Shown: piece after piece, positions 16,790 through 25,070 of the stretch
Position numbering within the stretch: the first letter of the stretch is position 1
Layout of the letters: every line of letters starts with the position of its first letter
Source of the DNA: Glycomyces sambucus
GTDB lineage: Bacteria > Actinomycetota > Actinomycetes > Mycobacteriales > Micromonosporaceae
Assembly: GCF_900102815.1 (NCBI RefSeq)
Contig: NZ_FNGF01000004.1
Span: forward strand, 248,001-312,000
DNA: 64,000 bases
Direction: 5' to 3'
Notes under the pieces: generated by a model
Told to the model about the DNA's origin: nothing
Database searches by the model: none
Seen by the model: only the letters and a program-made list of their open reading frames with translations
Program-made: the position numbers and the translations under genes

Positions 16790-17569
16790 TCAGTCGGGAC
16801 TGGGGATGCGGACCCCGGCGGCGCGGAGCCGGGCCTCGAAGCGGGCGGACAGGCGCGCCATGGCCGGGGTCGGCTCGTCGCCGTGGCGGGCGATGAGCGT
16901 GTAGCGGGCGGCGGTGTCGGTGCGGGCGCGCATGGCGGTGACGGTCTTCAGGAGCGCGGGGTCGGCGAGGTACAGGTCGGCCGCGTCGTCGGCGAGGGCG
17001 TCGATGCGGGGGTCGTCGGGCGCCCATGCGGCGGCCTCGGCGACGCGCCTGGTCAGGGCCATGAGCCGGGGGTCGTCCAGGGCGTGCGCGAACTGGTCGA
17101 GGTAGTCGTCGAAGCCGTCGGGGACGAGGGCCCGGGCGAGGACCCAGCCGTCCCTGGTGGCGGCGGTCTCGGCCTCGGTGTAGCCGAGGCCGCGCATGCG
17201 GTCGAGGAGGGCGGCGGCGCGGTCGGGCAGGAGGGCGCGGTCGCCTTCGGCGAGGCGGTCGAGCATGGCGCGGCGGGCCTGCAGCTCGGCGATGCGCTCG
17301 TCGAGGCGCCGCCGGACCTCGGCGAGTTCGGTGCCGAAGCGCTCCGGGTCGGCGGCGAGCAGGGGGCCGACCTCGGCGAGCGGCACTCCGGCCGCGGCGA
17401 GGGTGCGGGCCTGGACGAGCCGCAGGAGGTCGTCCGAGCCGTAGCGGCGGTACCCGGAGCCGTCGCGTTCGGGCTCGGCGACCAGGCCGAGCTTGTGGTA
17501 GTGCCGCACGGTCTTCACCGTGACGCGGACGAACGCGGCGGCCTGGCCGATCGTGACCCCGTTGCGCAT
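16790..17569 (-). CDS. MerR family transcriptional regulator
   Basis: 259 residues. The N-terminal MerR winged helix is clear: TIGQAAAFVRVTVKTVRHYH, then KLGLVAEPERDGSGYRRYGS. A coiled-coil helix follows (ELAEVRRRLDERIAELQARR), then a roughly 140-residue C-terminal domain without the Cys pattern of metal sensors, so a small-molecule or drug ligand is more likely. The neighbours, a four-helix membrane protein downstream and a serine hydrolase upstream, are both on the same strand, separated from the hydrolase by two strong hairpins. Confidence 0.9.
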   Translation of the reverse strand: MRNGVTIGQAAAFVRVTVKTVRHYHKLGLVAEPERDGSGYRRYGSDDLLRLVQARTLAAAGVPLAEVGPLLAADPERFGTELAEVRRRLDERIAELQARRAMLDRLAEGDRALLPDRAAALLDRMRGLGYTEAETAATRDGWVLARALVPDGFDDYLDQFAHALDDPRLMALTRRVAEAAAWAPDDPRIDALADDAADLYLADPALLKTVTAMRARTDTAARYTLIARHGDEPTPAMARLSARFEARLRAAGVRIPSPD

Positions 17570-17594
17570 GCGTCCATCCTGCCTCGCGGTGCGG

Positions 17595-17648
17595 GCGCGG
17601 CGGCGGTGCCGCCGCGCGGTGGCCGGCCGCGCCCCGCCGGGCGCGGCC
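17595..17648 (-). terminator. Two tandem GC hairpins after the serine hydrolase gene
   Basis: Two perfect 10-bp stems: GCGCGGCGGC (17595-17604) with 17608-17617, loop of three; and GGCCGCGCCC (17625-17634) with 17639-17648, loop of four. They fill the 85-bp gap downstream of the hydrolase stop (17655) and upstream of MerR. There is no U-tract, as usual for actinomycete terminators. Confidence 0.6.
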
Positions 17649-17654
17649 GAATCG

Positions 17655-18725
17655 TCAGCGGTTCCCGAACACCTCGTTGAGGAGGCGCTGCTGGGCGCCT
17701 TGGAACGCGGCGGCGACGGACAGCTCGGCGTCGTCCACGCAGTTGAGCGCGGCCGTCAGGGTCTTGGAGCCGTCCGGGGTGCTGTACATGAGCGCGGCGT
17801 GGCCGACGGCGGCGCCGTTGTGGGAGACCACGGTCGAGCCGTCCTCTGTGGTCAGGAGGAAGACGCCCATGCCGTAGTCCATGTTCGGGATGCCGGTGGC
17901 GACCGGGGTGAGCATGGCCTCGCGCAGGTCGGGCGGCAGGAGGCCGCCGCCGGTGAGCGCGGCGATGAACGTGTGGAGGTCGCGGGTCGTGGCGATCATG
18001 TCGCCGCCCGCGCCGACCCAGGAGGGGTCCTGGCGGGTGATGTCCGCAATGGCGTCGCCGTGCCGGTAGTAGGCGCGGGCGTGCGGTTCGGGGAGGTCGG
18101 GGCCGTCCGGGATGGAGGTGTGCGACATCCCGAGCGGGTCGAGGACGAGCCGCCGCAGCTCGGCTGCGGCGCTGCGGCCGGTGGCGCGCTCGACGAGGAG
18201 GCGGGCGAGCACGTAGTTCGTGTTCGCGTAGCCCCAGCGCGCGCCGGGCTCGAACCGCGCGGGCCGGCTCAGCGCGAGCGCGACCAGGTCCTGCGGCCGG
18301 TGCCGCTCGAACCGCCGCTCCAGCCATTCGTTCCCGTTGGGGCCGTAGGGGATGGTGACGCCGAACGCCATCGTCCCGTCCTCGTGCACCTCGCCGGTGA
18401 AGTTGAACAGGCCGCTGGTCTGCCGGAGGACCATGCGGACCGTGATCCGGGCGTCGATCGCGAACTCGGGCAGGTACCCCGCGACCGGAGTGTCGAGTTC
18501 GATCCTCCCCTCGGCGACGAGCCGCAGCACCATGGCCGCCGTGAACGTCTTGGTGTTGCTGCCGATCCGCACGAAGCCGTCGACCGGCGGCAGGGCGGCC
18601 CCGCCGAGCTCGGCGACACCGGCGGCGCCGGTCCACTCGCCGTCCTGGTCGTTGACGCGCACAGCGATCCCGATGATGCCCGGCCCGACCAGCTCCTCGA
18701 TCGTCTCCTGCAAGTGGTGCGACAT
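17655..18725 (-). CDS. Beta-lactamase-fold serine hydrolase (D-alanyl-D-alanine carboxypeptidase-like)
   Basis: 356 residues from ATG 18725, chosen for GAGGAGG six bases upstream; ATG 18776 lacks this. Catalytic SxxK is S56-N-T-K59 (RIGSNTKTFTAAMVL), YxN is Y-A-N in RWGYANTNYVLARLL, and the third box is HNG in VVSHNGAAVGHAALM. The family includes the Streptomyces R61 DD-peptidase, but no signal peptide is seen here, so it probably acts in the cytoplasm on an unknown ester or amide. It is divergent from the lipoprotein gene at 18861. Confidence 0.9.
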   Translation of the reverse strand: MSHHLQETIEELVGPGIIGIAVRVNDQDGEWTGAAGVAELGGAALPPVDGFVRIGSNTKTFTAAMVLRLVAEGRIELDTPVAGYLPEFAIDARITVRMVLRQTSGLFNFTGEVHEDGTMAFGVTIPYGPNGNEWLERRFERHRPQDLVALALSRPARFEPGARWGYANTNYVLARLLVERATGRSAAAELRRLVLDPLGMSHTSIPDGPDLPEPHARAYYRHGDAIADITRQDPSWVGAGGDMIATTRDLHTFIAALTGGGLLPPDLREAMLTPVATGIPNMDYGMGVFLLTTEDGSTVVSHNGAAVGHAALMYSTPDGSKTLTAALNCVDDAELSVAAAFQGAQQRLLNEVFGNR

Positions 18726-18860
18726 GGCGGCCTCCTCAAGCTCCCTCGGCTCCCTGCCGATGCGGGAACCCTCCACCCTGCCCCTGGGTCAAGGTCAACC
18801 GTGACCTCCGGCACAGCGGCGGCGTACTACCCTGAACTCCCCCTTCGGAAAGGCGGCCCC

Positions 18861-19949
18861 ATGCGCCGTACCGCAGTCGTACTCGCCGCCGCGACGCTGG
18901 TCCTGACCGGATGCTCCGACGAGCCCGCCGAGGTCACCGACGACGACGTCGCGCGGATCGAGCAGAGCCTGGAGCAGGGCTCCGAACTCGCGTGGGAGCT
19001 GACCCAGGCCGAGACCCGGGTCGCGGCGACGTGCATGCAGGACCAGGGCTTCACCGTCCACGACCGGAACCTCATGCACGGCATGATGGTCCCCAACCGC
19101 TTCGAGGGCTTCGACTCCCCGTACGCCCGCATCCCCACCGTGGAGCAGGCCGGGAAGTTCGGGTTCGGGTACTGGGTGTCCGCGACCGAGACCGATGCGG
19201 CCCTGGCGATGCGCGAAGACCTCGACTTCCTCGGCTTCGCCGGCACCGAGGCGGGCTGGGACGACCCGGCCGAGTATGAGGAGTACCAGGAGTGGAGTGC
19301 GCTCGGCGAGGAGTACCAGCGCGCGTGGCTGGACGCGTTCCACGGGCCCGAGCGCGCCGCGTACCTGGAGGAGCGGAACTCGGGCGGCGGCAATGAAGCG
19401 GCCGACGAGCCGCCGTTCGGCGGGTGCGAGCTGGAGGCGATCGAGATCGTCTACGGCGAACCCGTGCACCACGAGCGCGAGTGGGGCTCGTTCTGGGCCA
19501 GGCCGGACCTGGAGAGCCCGCTGACATGGGTGGGCGACGGGGAACTCTACAAGGAGCTGTCGGTGCGGTACATCGACCAGGAGCAGGCGTTCCTCGACTG
19601 CGTCGAGGACCGCGGGCACGGCCAGTGGCACTTCGACGACCTCGGCTATCTGCCCGTCCCTTGGTACGTCGGCCAGTTCTACGAGGGCGCCGCCTCGGTC
19701 GAAGGCGTCGAGGTCCCGCCCCTCTCCGACGCGGCGGAGGACGCCGACGACCCCGTGGCCTACGAGTTCGCGATGGCCCTCAACTTCGCCGAATGCGCCG
19801 AGTCCGCGGGCCTGCGCGAGGACGCCGAGGAGACCTGGGCCCGCATGTACGTCGAGCAGATGATCGACCGCGAATCCGAGGTCTACGCCTGGGAGCAGCA
19901 GATCCAGGACTACCTCGCCAACGCCCAGGACCACCTCGCGGGCGGGTAG
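18861..19949 (+). CDS. Secreted lipoprotein of unknown function
   Basis: 362 residues. A short lipoprotein signal peptide, MRRTAVVLAAATLVLTGC, has the lipobox LTGC with Cys18 as lipidation site. The mature protein is acidic and rich in Trp, Tyr and Glu (for example DDPAEYEEYQEWSALGEEYQ) with six or so further Cys. I do not recognise a domain. GGAAAGG precedes the ATG. It is followed by a perfect 12-bp hairpin terminator, so it forms a single-gene transcript. Confidence 0.85.
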   Translation: MRRTAVVLAAATLVLTGCSDEPAEVTDDDVARIEQSLEQGSELAWELTQAETRVAATCMQDQGFTVHDRNLMHGMMVPNRFEGFDSPYARIPTVEQAGKFGFGYWVSATETDAALAMREDLDFLGFAGTEAGWDDPAEYEEYQEWSALGEEYQRAWLDAFHGPERAAYLEERNSGGGNEAADEPPFGGCELEAIEIVYGEPVHHEREWGSFWARPDLESPLTWVGDGELYKELSVRYIDQEQAFLDCVEDRGHGQWHFDDLGYLPVPWYVGQFYEGAASVEGVEVPPLSDAAEDADDPVAYEFAMALNFAECAESAGLREDAEETWARMYVEQMIDRESEVYAWEQQIQDYLANAQDHLAGG

Positions 19950-19969
19950 ACCCGCGTTCCGATCAGGGT

Positions 19970-20000
19970 GAGACGCCGACCGGGGGTCGGTCGGCGTCTC
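19970..20000. terminator. Bidirectional hairpin terminator
   Basis: Perfect 12-bp stem GAGACGCCGACC (19970-19981) with GGTCGGCGTCTC (19989-20000), seven-base loop, between the convergent lipoprotein (stop 19949) and MarR (stop 20010) genes. Confidence 0.75.
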
Positions 20001-20009
20001 GGGCGGGGG

Positions 20010-20681
20010 TCACCACTCCCACTGGCGGTCGGTGCGGGGGGAGCGGCCGAAGCCGCGGCGTCCGCCTCGGCGGCCGCCTCCGCCATGGCCTCCGGGGCCT
20101 CCCGGTCCCCAGCCGGGGCCGAAGCCGCCCCACGGGCCGGGGCCGTCGAAGCCGAAGGCCATCTGCTTGAACTTGCGCATGTGCGGGTCGAGGCCGTCGG
20201 GCAGGTGCGACTCGATCTCGTCGATCACCTTGTCCAGCAGGGCGGCCAACTGCTCCTGCTCCTCCTTGGTCAGCACCGAGAACGGGTCCCCGGCGGGCTC
20301 GGCCTCGTGCTGCTCGGCCGCGGCGCGGCCGGCGTCGGTGAGGTCGACCATGCTCGTGCGCCGGTCCTCGGCACTGGGCTCGCGCCGGACCAGGCCGGCG
20401 TCCTCCAGCTTGGTGAGCAGTTCGCCCAGCGACTGCGAGCGGATGCCCAGCAGGTACGCGAGCTCCTTCTGCGCGATGGGCGACTGGAGCGAGAGCAGGT
20501 GCAGGACGCGGCCCTGGCCCTGGTAGGCGCCGCCGCGCGGGTGGCGGCCGCGGAGCTGCGCGTCGCTGCGGCGCAGCAGCATGAGCAGGTACGGGAGGCG
20601 CGCGGTCAGGTTGAGCCCGTCGTCGTCCCAGTCCCCGGCGCGCTCGTCGCGCGGGGCGGTGTCGTCGTGTTCGTTCGACAT
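20010..20681 (-). CDS. MarR family regulator with Gly/Arg-rich C-terminal tail
   Basis: 223 residues. The winged helix is typical: GRVLHLLSLQSPIAQKELAY, then LLGIRSQSLGELLTKLEDAG and a basic wing (RREPSAEDRRTSMVDLT). After the dimerisation helices (EQEQLAALLDKVIDEIESHL) the protein ends in about 50 residues of Gly/Pro/Arg-rich sequence (PGGPGGHGGGGRRGGRRGFG), unusual for MarR and probably disordered. It is divergent from a TetR gene at 20848; three CGAAGG/CCTTCG sites lie between, probably its own operators. Confidence 0.88.
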   Translation of the reverse strand: MSNEHDDTAPRDERAGDWDDDGLNLTARLPYLLMLLRRSDAQLRGRHPRGGAYQGQGRVLHLLSLQSPIAQKELAYLLGIRSQSLGELLTKLEDAGLVRREPSAEDRRTSMVDLTDAGRAAAEQHEAEPAGDPFSVLTKEEQEQLAALLDKVIDEIESHLPDGLDPHMRKFKQMAFGFDGPGPWGGFGPGWGPGGPGGHGGGGRRGGRRGFGRSPRTDRQWEW

Positions 20682-20715
20682 GATCGTTCCTTTCGGTCCG
20701 GACCTCCGGTCGTTC

Positions 20716-20774
20716 CGAAGGTTCCTTCATACATCGTAAACGAAGGAGCCTTCGAATGACAACAGGTTCCTTCG
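20716..20774. promoter_or_regulatory. Cluster of three CGAAGG-N2-CCTTCG operator-like sites
   Basis: Site 1 is GAAGG (20717-20721) with CCTTC (20724-20728). Site 2, CGAAGGAGCCTTCG (20741-20754), has perfect 6-bp arms. Site 3 (20761-20774) has a perfect right arm CCTTCG and a degenerate left arm. Centres are 25 and 20 bp apart, about two helical turns. They lie in the MarR-TetR intergenic region, in unusually AT-rich DNA, so repression by the adjacent MarR protein is the simplest reading. Confidence 0.68.
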
Positions 20775-20847
20775 ATTATTTGCAGGACCCTCCGGTTCTT
20801 GCTGCGGCAGCCCCTGCCACCAGGCAGTCCCTGCCTAGGATGTGCGC

Positions 20848-21441
20848 ATGGACTCCGACACCGGCCCCGGCATGCAGGCGCGCAAGAAGCTCAAGGCGAT
20901 GCACCGCATCCAGGAGGCCGCCCTCGACCTGTTCGAGGCGCACGGCTTCGACCAGGTCGCCATGGAGGCCGTCGCCGCCGCCGCCGACGTCTCGCCGCGG
21001 ACCGTCTACCGGTACTTCGGCACCAAGGAGATGCTGGTCATCTGGGACGAGGGCGACGAGCAGCCGCCGAGCCCGCTCACCGCCTACTTCGGCGGCGACG
21101 ACCCGCTCCGCGCGCTCCGGGACGTGCTCACCGCCGCCGTCGCCGCGATGGGCGAGGACGACCTCCGGCAGGCCGAGCGGCGCCTGTCGCTCGTCTACGC
21201 CAACCCCGCGGTCGAGGCCGCGTTCATCCTCCACGCGTACGAGAAGTCCCGCGGCATCGCCGCCGCCCTCGCCGCCGACGAGGACCGCTTCGAGACCCAG
21301 GTCTTCGTCCACGCCTTCGTCGGCGCCCTCGTCGGCGCCATGCGCCACTGGTGGCGCTCGGGCTTCGACGGCCCGCCCTTCGCCTTCATCGACCGCGCCC
21401 TGACCCTCCTCGAACACGGCTTCGCCCCCGCCGGGCCCTGA
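20848..21441 (+). CDS. TetR family transcriptional regulator
   Basis: 197 residues from ATG 20848. The HTH is RIQEAALDLFEAHGFDQVAM followed by AAADVSPRTVYRYFGTKEML. The C-terminal ligand domain is not assignable to a known subgroup. A TAGGAT box at 20836-20841, six bases from the ATG, indicates a leaderless mRNA; GTG 20842 would add two residues. The ABC exporter gene starts 98 bp downstream on the same strand and could be its target, as is common for TetR-exporter pairs. Confidence 0.88.
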   Translation: MDSDTGPGMQARKKLKAMHRIQEAALDLFEAHGFDQVAMEAVAAAADVSPRTVYRYFGTKEMLVIWDEGDEQPPSPLTAYFGGDDPLRALRDVLTAAVAAMGEDDLRQAERRLSLVYANPAVEAAFILHAYEKSRGIAAALAADEDRFETQVFVHAFVGALVGAMRHWWRSGFDGPPFAFIDRALTLLEHGFAPAGP

Positions 21442-21539
21442 CGCCCCGGTGTCGCGAACCCGACGCCCCGTCGCGCGTTCGAGGACAGCGGACTGTCGCA
21501 GCCGCCTGGGATGATCGCAGGCGACCACGAGGAGGCCGG

Positions 21540-23519
21540 GTGCGACAGGGCCGGATGCAACAGTGCCGTATACGACGGTGGCGGTGGGCCATCCCCGGGC
21601 AGCGCAAGGGCGGGAAGGCCACTGCGGCGACCGCGCTCCCCGAACTCGACGACATCGCCTGGTACGCGCACGCCGAGGAGGCCGAGACCGCCTCCTTCTG
21701 GCGGATGGCGCGCCGCCTCCCCGGGCTCGTGCGCGAAGCGCTCGCCACCGCATGGGCCGCCGCGCCCGGCCTGACCGTGCTCGCCCTCGCGCTCAACATC
21801 GCCGCGGGCGTCGCCACCACCACCGCGCTCCTGGCGATCACCGACGTGACGCGGGAGCTGTTCTCCTCCGGCCCCACCTGGGACCGCGTCTCGGCCTCGC
21901 TGCCGTCCCTCATCCTGCTCGCCGCCGTCACGGCCGCCAAGGGCGCCTTGGGGATCGGCTCGGGATGGGCGCAACAGCGCCTCGAACCGCTCGTGCTCGC
22001 CGAGGTCGACCGCGGCTTCTACGCGCTCGCCGTCGCGGTGCCGCGGACCGCCTTCGACGACGACCGGTTCGCCGACCGCATGGAGGCCGCGAACGACCGC
22101 GGCTCGCGCGCCCAGGTCGACCTCGTGCGCCACACCGTCGACTTCGTGACCGCGGTCGTCACCGTCGCGGCCGTCGCCGCGGCCCTCGCGGTGATCCACC
22201 CCGTGCTCATCCCGCTGCTGTTCGCCGCGGCCCTTCCCGCCGGCTGGGCCGCGGTGCGCTCGGCGCGGCTCATGTACGTCTCCAACCGCTCCCGGGTCGC
22301 GCGGCGCCGCAGGCTGTGGATGGTGCAGTGGCTCATGGACTCCCGGTGGACGGCCGACGACCTGCGCTACCACCAGGCCGGGCCGTGGCTCCTCGGCCAG
22401 CACGGAGCGATGCTCGGTGCCGAGACCGGCGCCGACCTCGCCGTCATCCGCAAGCAGACCGTCACGCGCGCCGTCGGGCAGGCCCTCTCGGGACTCGCCG
22501 TCGCGGGCGTCTACGGCATCCTGCTGTGGATGCTCGCCGCCGGCACCGTGCCCCTCGCGGTCGCCGCCGCGGCTGTGGTCGCGCTCGGCCAGGGCTCGAG
22601 CGCGATGGCGAACCTCCTGGTCGCGGTCAACGAGATCTACACCGACGGCCTCTATGCCGCCGACCGCCGCGAGTTCGACGCCCTCGCCGCCGAGCGCATC
22701 GCCGCCCAGCCGCACCTCGCCGACCCCGCCCCCGGCGGCGGTGCCGAGCCGCTGCCGGTCCCGGAGGTCATCGAGGTCCGCGATGTCTCGTTCCGCTACC
22801 CCGGCAAGGACACCGACGCGCTCACCGGCGTCTCTGTGACGATCCGCCGCGGCGAGACCGTCGCCCTCGTCGGCGAGAACGGGTCCGGCAAGACCACCCT
22901 CATGAAGCTCCTCGCCGGGCTCTACACGCCGACCTCGGGGCAGATCCTCTGGGACGGCGTCGACATCACCCGGATCGACCCCGCCCGCTGGCGGCCCCAT
23001 GTCAGCGTCATCGCCCAGCAGGTCCAGCGCTGGCCCTTCACCGCCGCCCGCTCCATCGCGCTCGGCCGCGCCGAGACACCCGTCGACCGGTCCCGCCTCG
23101 AACGCGCCGCCCGCGACGCCGGCGCCCTCGCCATGATCGAGGGCTTCGACCACGGCTGGGAGCAGCTCCTCGACCGGCAGTACCGCGACGGCACCGACCT
23201 CTCCGGGGGCCAGTGGCAGCGCCTCGCCTCCGCCCGTGGCCTGTACCGGGACGAAGGCGGGCTGCTGCTCGCCGACGAGCCCTCGTCGGCGCTCGACGCC
23301 CGCGCCGAGGCCGCCCTGTTCGACACCCTCCGCGCCCGCTCCGGCACCGCCGCGACCGTGCTCATCTCGCACCGCCTCCAGGGCGTCGTCCACGCCGACG
23401 CCATCGCGGTCCTGGAGGACGGCAAGCTCATCGAACTCGGGCCCCACCGCGGCCTCCTCGCCGCGGGCGGGGCGTACGCCGAGCTGTGGAACCTCCAGGC
23501 GCGGTCCTACGCCGTCTGA
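21540..23519 (+). CDS. ABC transporter, fused permease and ATP-binding domains (exporter type)
   Basis: 659 residues. The N-terminal 330 residues hold about six membrane helices (TVLALALNIAAGVATTTALL and so on). The C-terminal ATPase has Walker A GENGSGKTT near 445, signature LSGGQ near 554, Walker B LLLADEP near 575 and the switch His in ISHRLQG. It is a half-transporter that must dimerise; no partner gene is adjacent, so probably a homodimer. GTG 21540 is preceded by GAGGAGG. Export of a peptide, lipid or drug is possible; whether it serves the peptide at 12.3 kb cannot be told. Confidence 0.93.
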   Translation: MRQGRMQQCRIRRWRWAIPGQRKGGKATAATALPELDDIAWYAHAEEAETASFWRMARRLPGLVREALATAWAAAPGLTVLALALNIAAGVATTTALLAITDVTRELFSSGPTWDRVSASLPSLILLAAVTAAKGALGIGSGWAQQRLEPLVLAEVDRGFYALAVAVPRTAFDDDRFADRMEAANDRGSRAQVDLVRHTVDFVTAVVTVAAVAAALAVIHPVLIPLLFAAALPAGWAAVRSARLMYVSNRSRVARRRRLWMVQWLMDSRWTADDLRYHQAGPWLLGQHGAMLGAETGADLAVIRKQTVTRAVGQALSGLAVAGVYGILLWMLAAGTVPLAVAAAAVVALGQGSSAMANLLVAVNEIYTDGLYAADRREFDALAAERIAAQPHLADPAPGGGAEPLPVPEVIEVRDVSFRYPGKDTDALTGVSVTIRRGETVALVGENGSGKTTLMKLLAGLYTPTSGQILWDGVDITRIDPARWRPHVSVIAQQVQRWPFTAARSIALGRAETPVDRSRLERAARDAGALAMIEGFDHGWEQLLDRQYRDGTDLSGGQWQRLASARGLYRDEGGLLLADEPSSALDARAEAALFDTLRARSGTAATVLISHRLQGVVHADAIAVLEDGKLIELGPHRGLLAAGGAYAELWNLQARSYAV

Positions 23520-23538
23520 GGTGCCAGGGCGCCGCCGG

Positions 23539-24990
23539 TCAGGTGGTGGACTCGCGGGCGGTGGTCTTCTGCCTGCGGAGGAGGGTCTTCCAGGTGCGGG
23601 CCGCGGCCAGGAGGAGGGCGGCGGCGGCGAGGGCGGTGAGGAGCCAGGCGATGTCGGGTGCGAAGAGGCGGAACAGGGTCGCGCTCGGGGCGAGGCCGGG
23701 GACGAGGTCCCAGGCGGTGTAGGCGACCAGCGCCGCGAGCGCCCACCAGGCGGCGATGCCCGCGGCGCCGGTCCACTTGCGGCGCAGGGGCTTGCGGCTC
23801 CGGCGGATGCGAACCAGGGTGAGGACGACGGCCGCCAGGGCCGCGAGGACCAGGACGCCGAGGCCGATGAGCAGCGCCGGGTACAGCGGACCGGTCTCGA
23901 TCGGGTCGGGCTCGCCCCCGGCGAGGAGGCGGGCGGCGCCGAGCATCGTGCCGATGAGGGCGTCGCCTTCGAAGTGCGCGTAGCGGTTCTGGGCGACCAC
24001 GAGGGCCTTGCCGTGCTCGGGCAGGAGGATCACCCCGGCCGCGAAGCCGGGGGCGGCGCCGGTGTGCCAGACGGTGCCGGTGCCGAGGTCGGCGTTGCGG
24101 GCGTCGACGCGCCAGCCCAGGCCGTAGTCGATCGTGTCGTTCACCTCGGCGGCGCCGGTGTGCATGAGCGCCAAGGACTCCGGGGAGATCAGCCCGTTGC
24201 CGAGGTGGGCCTCGGCGAAGCGCTGGAGGTCGGTGACGGTACCGCCGAGGTAGCCGTAGCTGGGGCCGGTCTGGTCGTAGTACGCCGGGACGGGCACGGC
24301 CTGCCCGAAGGCGGCGGTGTGGCCGTCCGGAAGGGACTCGGCGGCCTCCTCGGTGGCGACCGCGCCGTCCATGCCGAGCGGTTCGAGGACGGCCGCGCGC
24401 AGGTACTCCTCGTAGGGCATGCCGGAGGCGGCCTCGACGACCGCGCCGACGACCACGTAGTTGGCGCTGGCGTACTCGAACGCCTCACCCGCCTCGGCGA
24501 GGGGTTCGACGCCGGCGAGGTCGGCCACGGCGTCGCCGAAGGGGTCCTCGCGGTGGTCGAAGCGGTCGGTGATGCCGGTGCCCTCGGGGATGCCGCTGGT
24601 CTGCTCCAGCAGGTCGCGCGTGGTGATCCCGTTGGCGCCGCCGGCGAGCGTGAAGTCGGGGAGGTAGTCGGTGACGGGCGCGTCGAGGTCGAGGCGACCG
24701 TCCTCCACCAGGGTCATCGCGGCGGTCGCGGTGACGGGCTTGGCGACCGAGCCCCACAGGAACGCCGTGCCGGCGTCGACGGGGTCGCCGTCGCCGTCCT
24801 CGCCCCAGGCGTAGGTGCGGCTCCCGCCGTCCAGGTCGACCACGGCGTAGGCGGCGCCGGGGACGCCCGTGGCCGCGAAGCGGTCTTCGAGGTAGGCGAC
24901 GATCGCGGCGTCCGGTTCCGGGGCCTGCTGGTGCGGGGCGGGGAGCGGGAGGAGTGCGGCGGCCAGGGCCGCCAACGGGATGGCGTGCAT
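23539..24990 (-). CDS. Secreted/membrane beta-lactamase-fold serine hydrolase with C-terminal membrane domain
   Basis: 483 residues from ATG 24990, chosen for the GAGGG just upstream; ATG 25032 is far less likely. A signal sequence (MHAIPLAALAAALLPLPAPH) is followed by a penicillin-binding/beta-lactamase domain with S81-V-A-K84 (FLWGSVAKPVTATAAM), a Tyr motif in EYASANYVVVGAVVEA and HTG in WHTGAAPGFAAG. The last 140 residues contain about four membrane segments separated by a basic loop (RIRRSRKPLRRKW). This resembles Pbp4b/FmtA-like esterases with membrane anchors. It is divergent from, and probably controlled by, the TetR gene at 25071. Confidence 0.88.
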   Translation of the reverse strand: MHAIPLAALAAALLPLPAPHQQAPEPDAAIVAYLEDRFAATGVPGAAYAVVDLDGGSRTYAWGEDGDGDPVDAGTAFLWGSVAKPVTATAAMTLVEDGRLDLDAPVTDYLPDFTLAGGANGITTRDLLEQTSGIPEGTGITDRFDHREDPFGDAVADLAGVEPLAEAGEAFEYASANYVVVGAVVEAASGMPYEEYLRAAVLEPLGMDGAVATEEAAESLPDGHTAAFGQAVPVPAYYDQTGPSYGYLGGTVTDLQRFAEAHLGNGLISPESLALMHTGAAEVNDTIDYGLGWRVDARNADLGTGTVWHTGAAPGFAAGVILLPEHGKALVVAQNRYAHFEGDALIGTMLGAARLLAGGEPDPIETGPLYPALLIGLGVLVLAALAAVVLTLVRIRRSRKPLRRKWTGAAGIAAWWALAALVAYTAWDLVPGLAPSATLFRLFAPDIAWLLTALAAAALLLAAARTWKTLLRRQKTTARESTT

Positions 24991-25022
24991 GGGTTCCCTC
25001 GGAGGTGGGTGCGGGAATAACC

Positions 25023-25053
25023 GTATGGTCATATGGTTTCGCGATAACCATAC
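25023..25053. promoter_or_regulatory. Overlapping inverted repeats, likely TetR operator
   Basis: GTATGGT (25023-25029) pairs with ACCATAC (25047-25053), and TATGGTT (25032-25038) pairs with AACCATA (25046-25052). The two overlapping palindromes lie between the divergent hydrolase (start 24990) and TetR (start 25071) genes. A TATGAT box at 25059-25064 follows, six bases before GTG 25071, so a bound repressor would cover both promoters. Confidence 0.65.
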
Positions 25054-25070
25054 ACCTATATGATTATCGG

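Noticed and set aside
21540-23519. ABC exporter as the dedicated exporter of the 12.3-kb peptide
   Set aside because: It is 8 kb away, separated by many unrelated transcription units, and has its own TetR neighbour.
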